In this document: piece by piece, positions 1 to 43,343 of the stretch
Layout: each line of letters starts with the position of its first letter
Position numbering within the stretch: position 1 is the first letter of the stretch
Made by a program: the position numbers and the translations under genes
Assembly (NCBI GenBank): GCA_012295275.1
Contig: CM022670.1
Location: forward strand, 7,340,161 to 7,404,160
Origin: Chrysomallon squamiferum
Lineage: Eukaryota > Mollusca > Gastropoda > Neomphalida > Peltospiridae
DNA length: 64,000 nucleotides
Direction: 5' to 3'
Notes under the pieces: model-generated
Database searches by the model: none
What the model saw: only the letters and a program-made list of their open reading frames with translations
Told to the model about the DNA's origin: nothing

Positions 1-384
1 AAAACTCGATTGTTCAAAAGAATTCTGTTGAAAGTAAATTTAAAACTGGATATGATAACTCAAATACAAATACTCACTGATATTTTGGAAGAGCGACTGT
101 AATAACATAGAAGATATTCAGACACATCGGGTTTTAATCTTTCTATTAACAACTAAGTACAATTACATATATTCTTTCTCTGTGCTTTTCTTACATTCTT
201 TTTTTTTTCTTGATAACAAATCACTTTATCTAAGTTATACAAAATTTAACATCTGACAATAAAGAACAACTGATTAATTTTTATCACTGTTATGTTTTTT
301 TTTTATTGCAGTCTCGCTACAAATAGATATAATAATAATAATAATATTAATAATAATAATATATATTGTAACATATATGAACAG

Positions 385-11357
<10,973 letters not shown>

Positions 11358-11362
<5 letters not shown>

Positions 11363-11390
11363 AATAAAATAAAAATAAAAATAAAATAAC
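11358..11390 (+). other. Poly(A) signals of copy 1
   Basis: AATAAA overlaps the stop codon (11358-11363), and several further AATAAA/AAATAAA motifs follow within 30 bp. A very short 3' UTR is likely. Confidence 0.6.
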
Positions 11391-12360
11391 ATTCCGTATT
11401 GTTTTAACGCTACCCAGTTGCTTCAGTACGAAACTATCTTTCAGTAATAGAAGGATATCTCTCTGTTACACACTGCAAACAGTTTTAAAAGATTTAAATC
11501 ACCATATGATGAAAAACCCGTGCAATATTCATACAGAAAAGCAGTAATTTGATAATATTTATAGACATTTTAAAAACTTATTTGCTTGTTTGCTTGTTTA
11601 TTTATTTATTTATTTAATTTCTTTTTTTTTTTTTTTTTTGGTTTTTCTGTTTGTTTGTTTGCTAATTAATTTGTGTTTTGTTTTTTCAAAAACTCTCAAG
11701 TGTAATTTTTGACGAATATGAAACAGTATCTCTGTTGAGACTTAAAATTAATATTACTTTGTATAATGAAAATAATCTCTTATTCTAAAATAATATGTTA
11801 TCAAGAATACATATAGCAATTTCTCGTTGTTGTACTTTTCTGTGGTTGACATGAGTGGGTGTGTCTGTGTGAGTATATGTGTATATGTGTGTCTTGAAAA
11901 AGGTGAGTATTTAATAGAGAAAGAACAATAAAATGTAATATGAAATATACATAAAACAACCATTTCTGATTATTTACCTGTCCATTTCTAATGCTCACCA
12001 TAATTTATGTTTACTTGACAATCTTTGCATATTAAGATAAAATTTTATATTACTCAACAGAGCTAACAGCAACACTGAAAGAGTATCCAGGGTAGAGAGG
12101 AGCAAATAATGATTAAATTCATAAAACATATTCTAGCAAAGTGGAGTACAAAAAAAATATTTTGGCATGAAAATGTGTAAAAGTGATGTAATGAAGTAAA
12201 AGCTGATGTCATTAAAAGCATTTAAATGCACAACTGTAATACCTATAAGAAGTTTATAGATTTGTTCTAAGAATAAAGTATTTATTGTAAATCCCAAATC
12301 ATATTACTAATGTTTATAAAATTTTGAAAAACATATTATATTTGCTTTTAATACATACAC

Positions 12361-12575
12361 TAAGTACGTCATAGATTATGAAACATAAACTAAGTACGTC
12401 TTACACGGTAAAACATAACATTAGTACGTCACACATTGTAAAACATTGACTAAGTACATCTTATACTGTAAAACATAAACTGATTACGTCATACATTGTA
12501 AAACATAAACTAAGTACGTCATACATAGTGAAGTATAAACTAAGTACATAGTACATTGTAAAATATAACTTAATA
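12361..12575. repeat. 30-bp minisatellite carrying TACGTCA (array A)
   Basis: The motif TAAGTACGTC or a close variant recurs at 12361, 12391, 12421, 12451, 12481, 12511 and 12541, an exact 30-bp period. Each unit also contains AAAACATAAAC and ATACATTGT. TACGTCA is the reverse complement of TGACGTA, a CRE/ATF-like site. Confidence 0.9.
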
Positions 12576-12739
12576 TGTTAACATTAATTTGAAGAAAGTA
12601 TACAGGCATTTACTGTAGCGAAAATGATTTGTTTATATTTATATTGGTGCATTATAAAGAGTTATAGCCCTTCCATAAATCGGCATCATTTTGATAGATA
12701 GTATATAATATATTATTGTCTTATTTAAATCGCGCGATC

Positions 12740-12862
12740 AAATCTCGTTTATATTGTGTATACTGCAAAAGCTATATGCATGTAGATAGAGAGAGAGATA
12801 TTCTTAGAAATTGTTCTGCAAAAAATTCTTATCAATTAGAATGAAATTCACTCTATTTTAAC
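12740..12862. repeat. Short dispersed repeat, first copy
   Basis: Starts near TATTGTGTATACTGCAAAAG and ends near GAATGAAATTCACTC. A near-identical segment lies at 14256-14367. The collinear site in spacer 2 (about 40800) lacks it. Confidence 0.75.
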
Positions 12863-13490
12863 TTTTACTTATTATATTTCTTCTCTTTTTAATTTATTTA
12901 ATTATTTTATTTTATTTATTTATTTATGATCATTGTCATCGTCATCATCATCATCATCATCATTATTATTTTGTTATTGCACTTTTTGAGAGGATATAAC
13001 TAAAAACTATTTCATAAGAATGTTAAAGCCGTTTACTTGCCATATATTATGATTCAGAAAAAAAAAAAAAACATCGCTAACGTCGATTACAGATATCTGC
13101 ATGAATAATTATTATAAAAAATATTGCACATCATCTAACACGTATCTGAATAGAGACTGCATATACAGATATTATTTTTTGTTTTAAATGTTTGCCACAC
13201 TTTTATTTTTTTAACTGCAAATAGATTATTTTAAAATTGCAATGCTTCACCTGGTAAAAGTTAATAAATTATTTTTCTCTGTACGTGATAAAATTTGTTG
13301 TTGATTTGTTTTATTTAAGGAGTGGTTGTTATTGTCACGTTTCATTTGCCTGATTTTTAAATTATTTAAATTTTTTATTTTGTTAATGGTTATCGTTGCA
13401 ACTTGTATCTGATTTGGGATGAGTGGGAGCTAGGTACAAACATATTCTTAAATTAATATACTTTTTTTTTATTGGAATTTATTTCAAATT

Positions 13491-13541
<51 letters not shown>

Positions 13542-13589
13542 CTCAAATAATAAATAAAAACTGTAAATAACTGTTGCTTCCAAATAAAA

Positions 13590-14550
13590 TAAAGCGATAA
13601 AACTTGATAATATGTTAGCAGCATACGCCCTGTCGCTTTGGGTAATGAAAAGAACACCATTTGTCATACCCCACGCCGCTATGTGTACTGCACGTGCAAA
13701 TGCAGTGCGCTCGTGCTGTCGCAGAAGCGCATGCAATAAGAATATATTGAAATCACTGAACCAGCATTATCCAAAAACAAAGCAACAATTTATTCTGTTA
13801 CAATAGGTCTCCGTCCAGGCTTAATGGAAAATTAACGCTCAGTATTTTTGTGTTCATGACAGTACCACATAAGACTCCTACATCGCGTACACCAAACTGC
13901 GCAAGTGCGAGACCGACAACATTCTGGAAGATAACGATTAACTACTCCAAGGGAAGATAGGTATTTAATGACGTCAATCGCGACGTCACAGGTTCGAAAG
14001 AGCTCCACGTTTAGCCCGTATTTTGAAGAAAACCTCAGAAACTAAATTTATGCTCCAACTGTCCGTAACCGGGTCCATGCTGCTGAATTACAAGCAAGTC
14101 GCCCTGTTGTAGCTGTTCCCGTGACAGCGCGTCACATTCAGGAACGTCTATGATCGACCAGAATACACCAACACTGGCGACGCAGACAATTTGATCAGAT
14201 ATTATTCACATACTAATCCACGTTTTGTGTTCAGTTTGCGGATGGACCATAAACCGCTATTGTGTATACTGCAAAAGCTATATGCATGTAGATAGATAGA
14301 GAGATATTCTTAGAAATTGTGCTGTAAAAGATTTTTATCAATTAGAATGAAATTTACTCTATTTTAATCCAAATGTTGAACTGGCGACTAAAGTCCTCTG
14401 ACTGAGAATGCATGGGACCTACTGGGCCGTAGAATATGCGAAAACCATCCTCGTGTCATTAATTGCTCTGAGCCGGGAATGGAACGCAATTACTATTCTT
14501 GAGATTCATGCTCTCATTAGAAGAATGAGACAATGATGTACTGCTGTCAT
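13590..14550 (+). mobile_element. Tc1/mariner-like transposon relic 1
   Basis: Collinear with the better-kept relic at 41620-42800. The transposase start is lost: ATA replaces ATG before GLRPGLMEN near 13805. Frameshifts and stops are frequent. Most of the DDE core, including the region of the second catalytic Asp, is missing: 14256-14367 holds the short dispersed repeat instead. The 3' end (ALSREWNAI-like, near 14470) is still readable. No complete reading frame remains. Confidence 0.75.
14256..14367. repeat. Short dispersed repeat, second copy, inside the Tc1 relic
   Basis: Near-identical to 12754-12862. It occupies the place where spacer 2 has about 280 bp of transposase core. Confidence 0.8.
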
Positions 14551-14816
14551 CAGTACACAGACACTACTGAGCCTATCTCACCATTTTGGTAGAAGTACCC
14601 TTCCGTTCTAACTGTAGACATTAAAGTAACGACGTTGATACCGTGACAACGTGTTACTGCTGGCTACATTCAGAAATGCTCTATCAAGGAGAAAAATTGT
14701 TCAAATAAATTTAACATCGAATCAGATTGTCTCTATTTCATATCTTGTACATATCTAAACTTATTTGGCACAACACACACACAAACACACACACACACAC
14801 ACACACAAAAACCACC

Positions 14817-14868
<52 letters not shown>

Positions 14869-15137
14869 CAAAACAAATATAATAATAAAAATAATAAAAC
14901 AATAAAAATAAATATATGCAAATAAATAAATATAAAGTATCTATTAATGTGTAATTTATGACGATATCCTGTCTTACCATTTATTTTTTTGTTTGTGATT
15001 ACCTGCAGGTCAGCTTGGTCTGTTTGACGTAGACGTGACCATTCACACGATCCATCTCCCTCGGCACTCCAAGCTTCCATACTTAAACCTTTATCATCAG
15101 CATCACCAGTTAGTTTACTCTGCATAGATTATTACTA
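14551..15137. other. Insertion specific to spacer 1
   Basis: Spacer 2 passes directly from the Tc1 relic end (CTGCTGTCA) to TTAGGAAGTGCTTTAAAC, while spacer 1 has about 590 bp between. It contains two AC-rich runs and a GC-richer patch at 15002-15125. On the minus strand that patch is open (reads MEAWSAEGDGSCEW) and meets a possible donor (CAG then GTAATC). It may be a captured exon or unknown repeat; not identified. Confidence 0.5.
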
Positions 15138-15239
15138 TTAGGAAGTGCTTTAAACAATATTCGCATCTGTGTCAAACATAATAAAGCTAATTACGTACTA
15201 ATGGAAAGAAACAATTATGTCATACAGACGGTCTTACAT

Positions 15240-15740
15240 ACGTTCTGCATATACACGTAATCCCTGCTCATAGAAACCCTAGCATATAAAAAACACACAA
15301 TATAAGTCATGGTGTACAGATATAACATACATCTTACAGTACAAACAACAACATGTCTATGAGAGTACAATAATAAACAACACAGTTCTTATTATCTAAT
15401 AATAAACAACATATGTCTTGCACTGTAATAATAAATAACGTACATCTTACACTGAAATAATAATCAGCAAACGTCTTACAATGTATTAATAAACAACAAA
15501 CGTCTTACAATGTAATAATAAACACTATAAGTCTACAATGCAGAATTAAACAACATACATCTTTCAGTGTAATATTAAATCATAAGTTAGGGTAAAATAA
15601 TAAACTGAGTAGATTTTACACTGTAAAATTAATTAAATACGGCATACTTTGTGAAACATAAAGTAAGTCATACATTGAAAAATAAACTAAATACATCATA
15701 CACTGTGAAACATAAACTAAGAACTTCTAAGTAAAACATA
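15240..15740. repeat. Variant 30-bp minisatellite (array B)
   Basis: Diverged units of about 30 bp built on AATAATAAACAACATACGTC and CTTACAATGT, grading at the right end into the AAACATAAACTAAG form of array A. It lies on the other side of the Tc1 relic from array A. Confidence 0.75.
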
Positions 15741-16391
15741 AATTATTTATTTTTATGACCATTTCTTTAACTACTATTATTGTTGCAATTACTAATATAA
15801 CTAATATAATATAAGAAACAAGAAATACTACTGCTCTTACAACTGCTACTACGTCTACTACTACTATTGTTTTTTGTAACGTCATTATCGTCATCTAACT
15901 ATGTGTTATTTGATTTTTTCATCATCATCATTGTCGTTATGTAGTTGTTGTTTTGGTTCTTCTCATTATTATTATTATTATCATTATTATTATTATTTTA
16001 AAACTTTTGCCTGAGACTCCGAGAAACAAATAAAACGTATTGTACGTCAACCAATAGCAGAAAAGAAATTAAAAATAAACATTATGGAGAAATACGATAT
16101 ACTGTTATCAGAAACCCTTTGGCTACCAATAAAATAATATTACTTCAAATGCAGAAATATGTTTGTTTGTTTTTACCTCTTTGTATTTAAGTTTGCCAAA
16201 AAAAAAAAAAAAAAAATGCTGCCTCTATTTTACATACATTTCACGTAAAAGTAATAACATTTGATATTATCTTGTTTTATGGAAATTATCGCATGATTTT
16301 AATAGCCCTGTGTGGAAGGATGGCAGCAAAGACGATTATACTCATGTAATTTCATTTTAAAAAAATATGCAAAAAAGACATGGGTAGAGAT

Positions 16392-16422
<31 letters not shown>

Positions 16423-17559
16423 TAAGTGGTAAGTTGTAAGTGACATTAAACATGGACACAAAAGTAAGACTGTACTGAGTTGATGTAGATCGAGTGTTCA
16501 CAGATCGCTGCACTGTGAAAATAAACATTATCGTGTAGTCTACGAGGAAACAGTCACCGAAGCTGCTAACTTTTAGTTAGTAACAACAACACCAACAAAT
16601 ACAAAAATAAATAAATAAATAAAGAATGCCACCAGATGCATTCCTTTTGAAATAGCCGCTGGGTTAACTCAAGTTGCAAATACTAATCCAGAAAAAGAAA
16701 TTATTAAAATATTTAGTATCTGAATAATGACGATACGAAAAGAAAAGAAAGAAAAACAAAAAACAAAACAAAAATCCCAACGGAAAGTGATATGACATTT
16801 GTATAGAAAAGTGGAGATCTGTTAGAAAAGGGAAATAGAGATTAAAAACATTTTAGAAAATCAATCTGGTTGAATAATTTCTTTTGCACTGTCTTTCTTT
16901 CGTTATTCTTCAATTCAGTCGTTCATTCAATTATTCTTTTACTGATTTATTAATTGATTTATTCACTTATTCATTAATTAATTAGTTAATTCATTCATTC
17001 CTGAAATTATAATACCATGTTCTTCATTTAGTACAACAGAGGTGTGGGTTATACCAACATAGCGCATACGCCTTTACAGAATATTTAAATATTTATTTAA
17101 GTGTATTTACATAATGAAAGTAGGCGTCCGTAGGTGAAATAAATTATATAAAACACTAACACAAGAATAAACATTTTGAACTGTCATTCACCTAGAAATA
17201 GTTAATGTCCAATTAAAGTGAATTTGAAGACAGGCATCTACATATATTTTGATATTAGATGCAAATCTTTCGTATGATTGTTTTATAATGATAATAAGAT
17301 AAAGGATGCTCGGAGCTAATTTGTATTATCATAATTATTAAAAGTCAAATTCTATTGGCTGGTTAGTTTCCTTGTGTTATCTTTACCAATTTAATCCAGT
17401 GAAGCGTGAATGACAAACTGCAACACGGTGATACACTTTATCTTTATTCCCTATTAAGAGACAAATAATACGTGCATATGCATTATTTAAAAAAAGATAT
17501 TAAAATAAGTGCCACATTTCATAACGCTGTAAACAAGCGAATATGGCGTCTACATCATC

Positions 17560-17693
17560 ATACATCCCTGAGATCCGGTTATACGCCCACCTTTCTCACA
17601 GTGTCAAAGGCGACGCATCCGGAACGGGATATATAAAAAGTTGGAATCGCCCAAACGAAGGTTAGTGACAAACAAGTTGAAGTTGTGTCAACC
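17560..17693 (+). promoter_or_regulatory. Core promoter and 5' UTR of copy 2
   Basis: TATA box TATATAAAA at 17630-17638, with ATG at 17694. Transcription probably starts near 17660. Blocks shared with the promoters of copies 3 and 4 are ACGCCCA, TTTCTCACA, CCGG-AC-GGATATATAAAAAG, TGGAATCGCC and AACAAGTTGAAGTT. The shared blocks end at the start codon. Confidence 0.85.
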
Positions 17694-38158
<20,465 letters not shown>

Positions 38159-38863
38159 GAAGGAAACTTAACATTTTTTATAAAAATATAAAAATTAAAA
38201 CAAAATTCTGTATTGTTTTAACGTTACCCAATTGCTTTAGTACTTAAATATATTTCAGTAACAGAACAATACCTCTCTGTTACACACTGCAAACAGTTTT
38301 AAAAGGTTTTAAATGTCTTTAACATGATTACCGACAGTGTATTTTAAATTAGGAAATACTATCCTTATCATATGAGACTGGGTTCTGTCATTCCATGAAT
38401 GGAGAATAACTGAGACATTCCTATTTATGTTATTATGTGACTTTAACACTAAAGATCTAACTAAAGTAAAATCGATCTCGTATATGAGGTATAACAATGG
38501 AATATAAAAACTTTACTGAAAAATAAAACCAGTAGATATTCATGTAAGAAAACAGTAATTGTGACAATATTTATAGCCTTTTTAATAACTGATTTTATTT
38601 CTTTTTTTATTTTATTTTTTGTTTTTTTTTTTTTTTTTTTATTGGCTTTATTTATTTCCTTGTTTGTTTGTTTGTTATTTAGTTTGTGTTTTGTTCTTTC
38701 AGAAACACTAATGTCTAATTTTAGACGAATACGAACCGGTGACTCCACAGAGACTTTTAAAATTAATGTTACTTTTTATAATGAAAATATTGTCTTATTT
38801 TAAAATAATATGTTATTAAAAATACAAATACCGAATTCTCGTTGTTATACTTTTCTGTGGTTG

Positions 38864-38914
<51 letters not shown>

Positions 38915-39309
38915 AAAAAAGGTAAGTGGTTAATACAGAAAGAGCAACAAAATGTAATATGAAATAAACACAAACCAGCCATTTTTGATTAATTACCTGT
39001 CCATTTTTAATGCTTACCATAAGTTATGTTTACTTGAGAATCCTTGCATACTGAGACAAAATTTAACATTACTCAACAGAGCTAACAGCAACACTGAAAG
39101 TGTATTCAGGGTAAAGAGGAGCAAATAATCATTAAATTCAGAAAACATATTCTTGCAAAGTGAAGTACAAGAAAAATGTTTAGGCATAAAAATATATAAA
39201 AAGAATGAATAAAATCTGATGTCATTAAAAGCATTAAATAAAAATGGTAATAAATATATAAGGCTTTAAAATTTGTTCCTAACTAAGAATAAAGTATTTA
39301 TTGTTATAT

Positions 39310-40244
39310 GTATGTTACATCAATCGCAAGTAATGTACCCTTTGCTATTACAAATTTTATGACAATTAGAGAAAAATATTTTAGTTGTGTTTAAGGTGAT
39401 AAAAGACGGTGACTTCAAAATAATTCATTTGCAGTGAATGTGTTCATAAAAGTATTGTGTCTTCACCTGTGATACATTTTCAAATTTAAAAAAAATATTT
39501 TCTGGTCTCCTGCCACGCATTAGCCATAAATCGACATTTCAGTATCAGGAAACAAATATATAGTATATAATAATAAAGATAAACATTCAGTATATAATAA
39601 TAAGGATAAATATTTGCCTTTAATCTAAGAAATATATTTATTATTTAGAATAATCAATATTATGAAAAAGAAACAGTTTTAAAACTTCTTACTGAATTTG
39701 TTAACAGTGTATATATTGTAAGTAAATGATGATCATTCATACGAATGGGAAATTCTGTAGACTGTTGCTATAAAGCTTTAAATTTTCTTTTCATATTTGT
39801 TTTGCCCCACATTTTATTCAAAATTATTTCAATATTTTTATATAGATCAGAATTTGTAACATCGAATATTTTCGAGTTCACATTATTTGTTGCTGCAGTA
39901 ATTTTAACAAAGCTGAAGAGTACTTTTTAAACGTTTTTAAAATGTTTTATATTTGTCAGTTGTAATCAACAGGTAATGGAAATCAGCTCACCTTCTGCAC
40001 AGGTTACTTTGAAAACACACACTCCAGATATCAGAATCTTTGAGAATCTGCGACTGGAAAAATTCAGTTGCTTGCTTACCTGAAAAATTCATTTATCAGA
40101 TATTAGCTGATTCGTCTAGTGTTAATGTATTAGTAACATGATATATTGTAATTTTTAAAAGTTGAAGGTCTCATTATAAAACATAATAATGATGATGATT
40201 ATTACAACAATAACAACAAAAAAACAACAAAAAAACTAAAAAAA

Positions 40245-40289
<45 letters not shown>

Positions 40290-40460
40290 TGAAAATGAAA
40301 ATAATAATAATAATAATAATAATAAGAACAAGAAACCCATTCCCCAAAAGGAAGAACAATAAATAAAAAAAAAAAAAAAAAAGAACTAAAAACCCACAAA
40401 ACAAGAAAAAAAATAAACTAAAAACAAAACAAACAAAAACATAAACTAAATATGACAGAA
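39310..40460. other. Insertion specific to spacer 2, about 1.1 kb
   Basis: Spacer 1 goes from AATAAAGTATTTATTGTAA almost directly into the 30-bp minisatellite. Spacer 2 has about 1.1 kb of extra AT-rich sequence between the same landmarks. It ends in a (TAA)n and A-rich run at 40240-40440, which could be the tail of a retro-inserted sequence. No coding similarity recognised. Confidence 0.5.
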
Positions 40461-40476
40461 ATTGTCAAACATAAAT

Positions 40477-40650
40477 TAAGTACGTCCTATTCTGTAAAAC
40501 ATAACCTTAGTACGTCATACATTGTAAAACATTACCTCAGTATATCTTACCTTGTAAAACATACACGAATACGTCACAGATTGTGAAACATAAATTAAGT
40601 ACGTCGTACACTTAAAGTATAAATTAACTATAACATATATTGCCTAATAT
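40477..40650. repeat. 30-bp minisatellite with TACGTCA (array C)
   Basis: TTAAGTACGTC at 40476, then variants at 30-bp spacing (40507, 40537 and on). Counterpart of array A. Confidence 0.85.
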
Positions 40651-40853
40651 AACTTAATATTAATAACATTAATTTGAGGAAAGTTTACAGACATTTTGTG
40701 TGGCGAAAATGATCTGTTCATATTTACATTGGTGCATTATAAAGAGTTATAACCCTTCCTTAAACCGGCAAAGTTTTGATAGTATATAGTATAGTATTGT
40801 CTTATTTAACCCTTATTTTATTTATTTATTTATTTTCATCATCATCATCATCA

Positions 40854-40902
<49 letters not shown>

Positions 40903-41131
40903 CATTTTGTTATTGCACTTTTCGAGAGGGCATAATTGAAAACTATTTCATAATAATGTTAAAGCCGTTTACTTCAGTTACAGATATCTGAATGAAAATA
41001 TTTTCATGTGACTCGCGCAATTCAGTGAAATAGAAATTTTCTTTTAATCCTTTATAGCTACCGAAGGATAAATTTCTAGATAAATCCAAACTATAATCGA
41101 GATTATTTATTTCGAAGTTAGAAAAGAAACA

Positions 41132-41181
<50 letters not shown>

Positions 41182-41345
41182 ATGTACATCATCTAACATA
41201 TATGTTAATAGAGATTGCTTATACAGATGTTATTTTCTGCTGCAAAATGTTTGCCCGACTTTTATCTTCTAAAAGCAAATAGATTATTTTACAACTGCAA
41301 AGTTGCACTTGATACGTGAACGACTTTGTTCTTGGTTTGCTTTAC

Positions 41346-41475
41346 TTTAGGAGTGGTTGTTGTTGTCACGTTTCTTTTGCCTCTTTTTTAAAATGTTTTT
41401 ATTTATTTATTTTTTTAATAGTGACCATTACAAGGTGTTCGGGATTGTAAAATGACAACAACAACCACTCCTAAA
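41346..41475. repeat. Perfect inverted repeat, 23-nt arms
   Basis: Arms 41346-41368 and 41453-41475 are exact reverse complements (core TAGGAGTGGTTGTTG / CAACAACCACTCCTA) around an 84-bp loop. The left arm is also present in spacer 1 (near 13318). The right arm begins a segment, 41453-41573, that is inverted relative to sequence in intron 1 of copies 2 and 3. Confidence 0.85.
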
Positions 41476-41619
41476 ATCGAAAAGAAATCATCAATAATTC
41501 AGAGATTTATGAACACAACACAGTATGAAGCACATTTCATGGTGTGATTTTCACTCTTTAAATCATAACGTTATTAATATCCGCAATAAAAAGTTTAGCA
41601 AGTTTTTGTAAATAACTGT

Positions 41620-41820
41620 TGCTTCCAAATAAAATAAAGCGATAAAACTTGGTAATATGTTAGTTGCATACGCCCTGTCGCTTTGAGTAATGAAAAGAAC
41701 ACCATTTGTCATACCCCACGCCGTTATGTGTACTGCACGTGCAAATGCAGTGCGCTCGTGCTGTCGAAGAAACGCGTGCAATACTGATGTATTGAAATCA
41801 CATTTTAATGCCAACATTAT

Positions 41821-41859
<39 letters not shown>

Positions 41860-42800
41860 ACAATTTATCCTGTTATAATGGGTCGTCGTCCAGGCTTAAC
41901 AGAAAATCAACGTCATGAAGCAATGGGACGCCTACAAGACGTTACTCAGTACTTTCGTGTTTATGACAGTACCATATCATACTCCGACAACTCGTACACC
42001 AAACTGGGCAAGTGGTAGACCACGGTTGACTACTCCAAGGGAAGAGGGGTATTTAGTGACGTCATCTCAACGTCACAGGTTCGAAAGTGCTCCCCGTTTA
42101 GCCCCTACTTTGCACCAAACCAAAGGCAGTAGTAGAATTCATGCTCAAACTCTCCGTAACCGTCTCCATGCTGCTGGATTACAAGCACGTCGCCCTATTG
42201 TAGCTGTCACATTCAGGAACACCTGAGATGGGCCAGAATACATCAACACTGGCGACGCAGACAATGAGATCAGACATTATTCACAGACGAATCCAGGTTT
42301 TGTGTTCAACTTGCGGATGGTAGGCATCATGTATGGAGGCGAAGGGGAGAATGAAATGATACAGACAGCGTCATTCAGCATGACCGATATGGAGGTGTCA
42401 GCGTCATGGTCTGGGCAGGCGTTCATGGAGGAGGTAAAACAGATCTCGTTTTCATTGACGGAAACATGACTGCTCAATCTTACTGCGACGAGATCATTAC
42501 ACCAGTGGTCATTCCATTCATGCAGCAGCATCCTGGCTTTCTGCTTCAACATGACAACGCTAAACCACATACCGCTAGGCTAACCACTAACCAAGTGTTG
42601 AACTGGCCACCAATGTCCCCTGATTTGATCCCAGTTGGAGATGCTTAGGACCTACTGGGCCGAAAATACGCGAAAACCATTTCCATATCCTTAATGTCCA
42701 TGACATACAAATTGCTCTGAACCGGGAATGGAACGCAATTACAATTCCTTAGATTCATGCTCTCTTTAGTAGCACGAGACAATGATGTACTGCTGTCACC
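41620..42800 (+). mobile_element. Tc1/mariner-like transposon relic 2
   Basis: Cut-and-paste DNA transposon. The transposase starts MGRRPGLTENQRHEAMGRL at 41878, typical of Tc1 elements with a helix-turn-helix start. Later segments read TDESRF (first catalytic Asp, near 42285), SVMVWAGVHGGGK, then FLLQHDNAKPHTARL (second Asp) and NWPPMSPDLIPV. The third acidic residue (normally after SPDLNPIE) is lost to a frameshift. At least four frame changes and stops; an A run of about 35 lies just before the start. Terminal inverted repeats were not resolved. Confidence 0.85.
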
Positions 42801-43103
42801 AACTAGATTAATCTGAATAGAATAGTACTGTTAGGAAGTGCTTTAAACAATATTCGTATCTGTGTCATATATAATAAAGCTAATTACGTACTAATGGAAG
42901 AAAAATATTAGTTAAATGTTGCAGCAAGACTTACCGGTTTTCACAAACGTTCTTCATGTACATGTTATACCTGCTCGTAGAAACCGTAACATAAGTCTTA
43001 CAGTGTAACAATAAACAGCTTACATCTTACAGTGTAATAATAAACAACATAAGTTCTACACTATAAAAATAACCAGCATACGTCTTCGGTTAAAATAATA
43101 AAC

Positions 43104-43343
43104 TAAGTACGTCATACATTATAAAACATAAACCTAGTACGTCATACATTATGAAACATAAACCAAGTACGTCATACATTATGAAACATAAACTAAGTAA
43201 GTTATACACTGTGAAACGTAAAATAAATACGTCATACATTGTGAAATGTAAAATAAATACGTCATACATTGTGAAATATAAACTAATTGAGTCATACATT
43301 ATGAAACATAAACTTAGTACATCTTTCATTTCTTTAACTACTG
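43104..43343. repeat. 30-bp minisatellite with TACGTCA (array D)
   Basis: Eight units at exact 30-bp spacing from 43104 to 43314, most containing ACGTCATACATT and GAAACATAAAC. Confidence 0.92.

Larger units (their letters stand above)
11363..17540. other. Intergenic spacer 1
   Basis: No host gene seen. It holds TTTA and poly-A/T tracts, the 30-bp minisatellite arrays, a short dispersed repeat found twice, a decayed Tc1-like element, AC runs (13494-13536, 14772-14856) and a (GA)n run near 16397. Much of it is collinear with spacer 2 (38159-46100), so it was duplicated along with the gene. Confidence 0.85.

Noticed and set aside
12361-12575. CRISPR-like array
   Set aside because: Direct 30-bp tandem repeats without spacers in a eukaryotic spacer; it is a minisatellite.
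13479-13736. Minus-strand open frame next to the Tc1 relic (HALLRQHERTAFARAVHI), repeated at 41563-41823
   Set aside because: Conserved because the transposon end is duplicated; no link to a transposase or host family and it runs into an AC repeat.
43090-43329. Repeated-peptide frame on the minus strand (FIMYDVLSLC-like)
   Set aside because: Produced by the 30-bp minisatellite, a multiple of three; no start context and no composition of a real protein.
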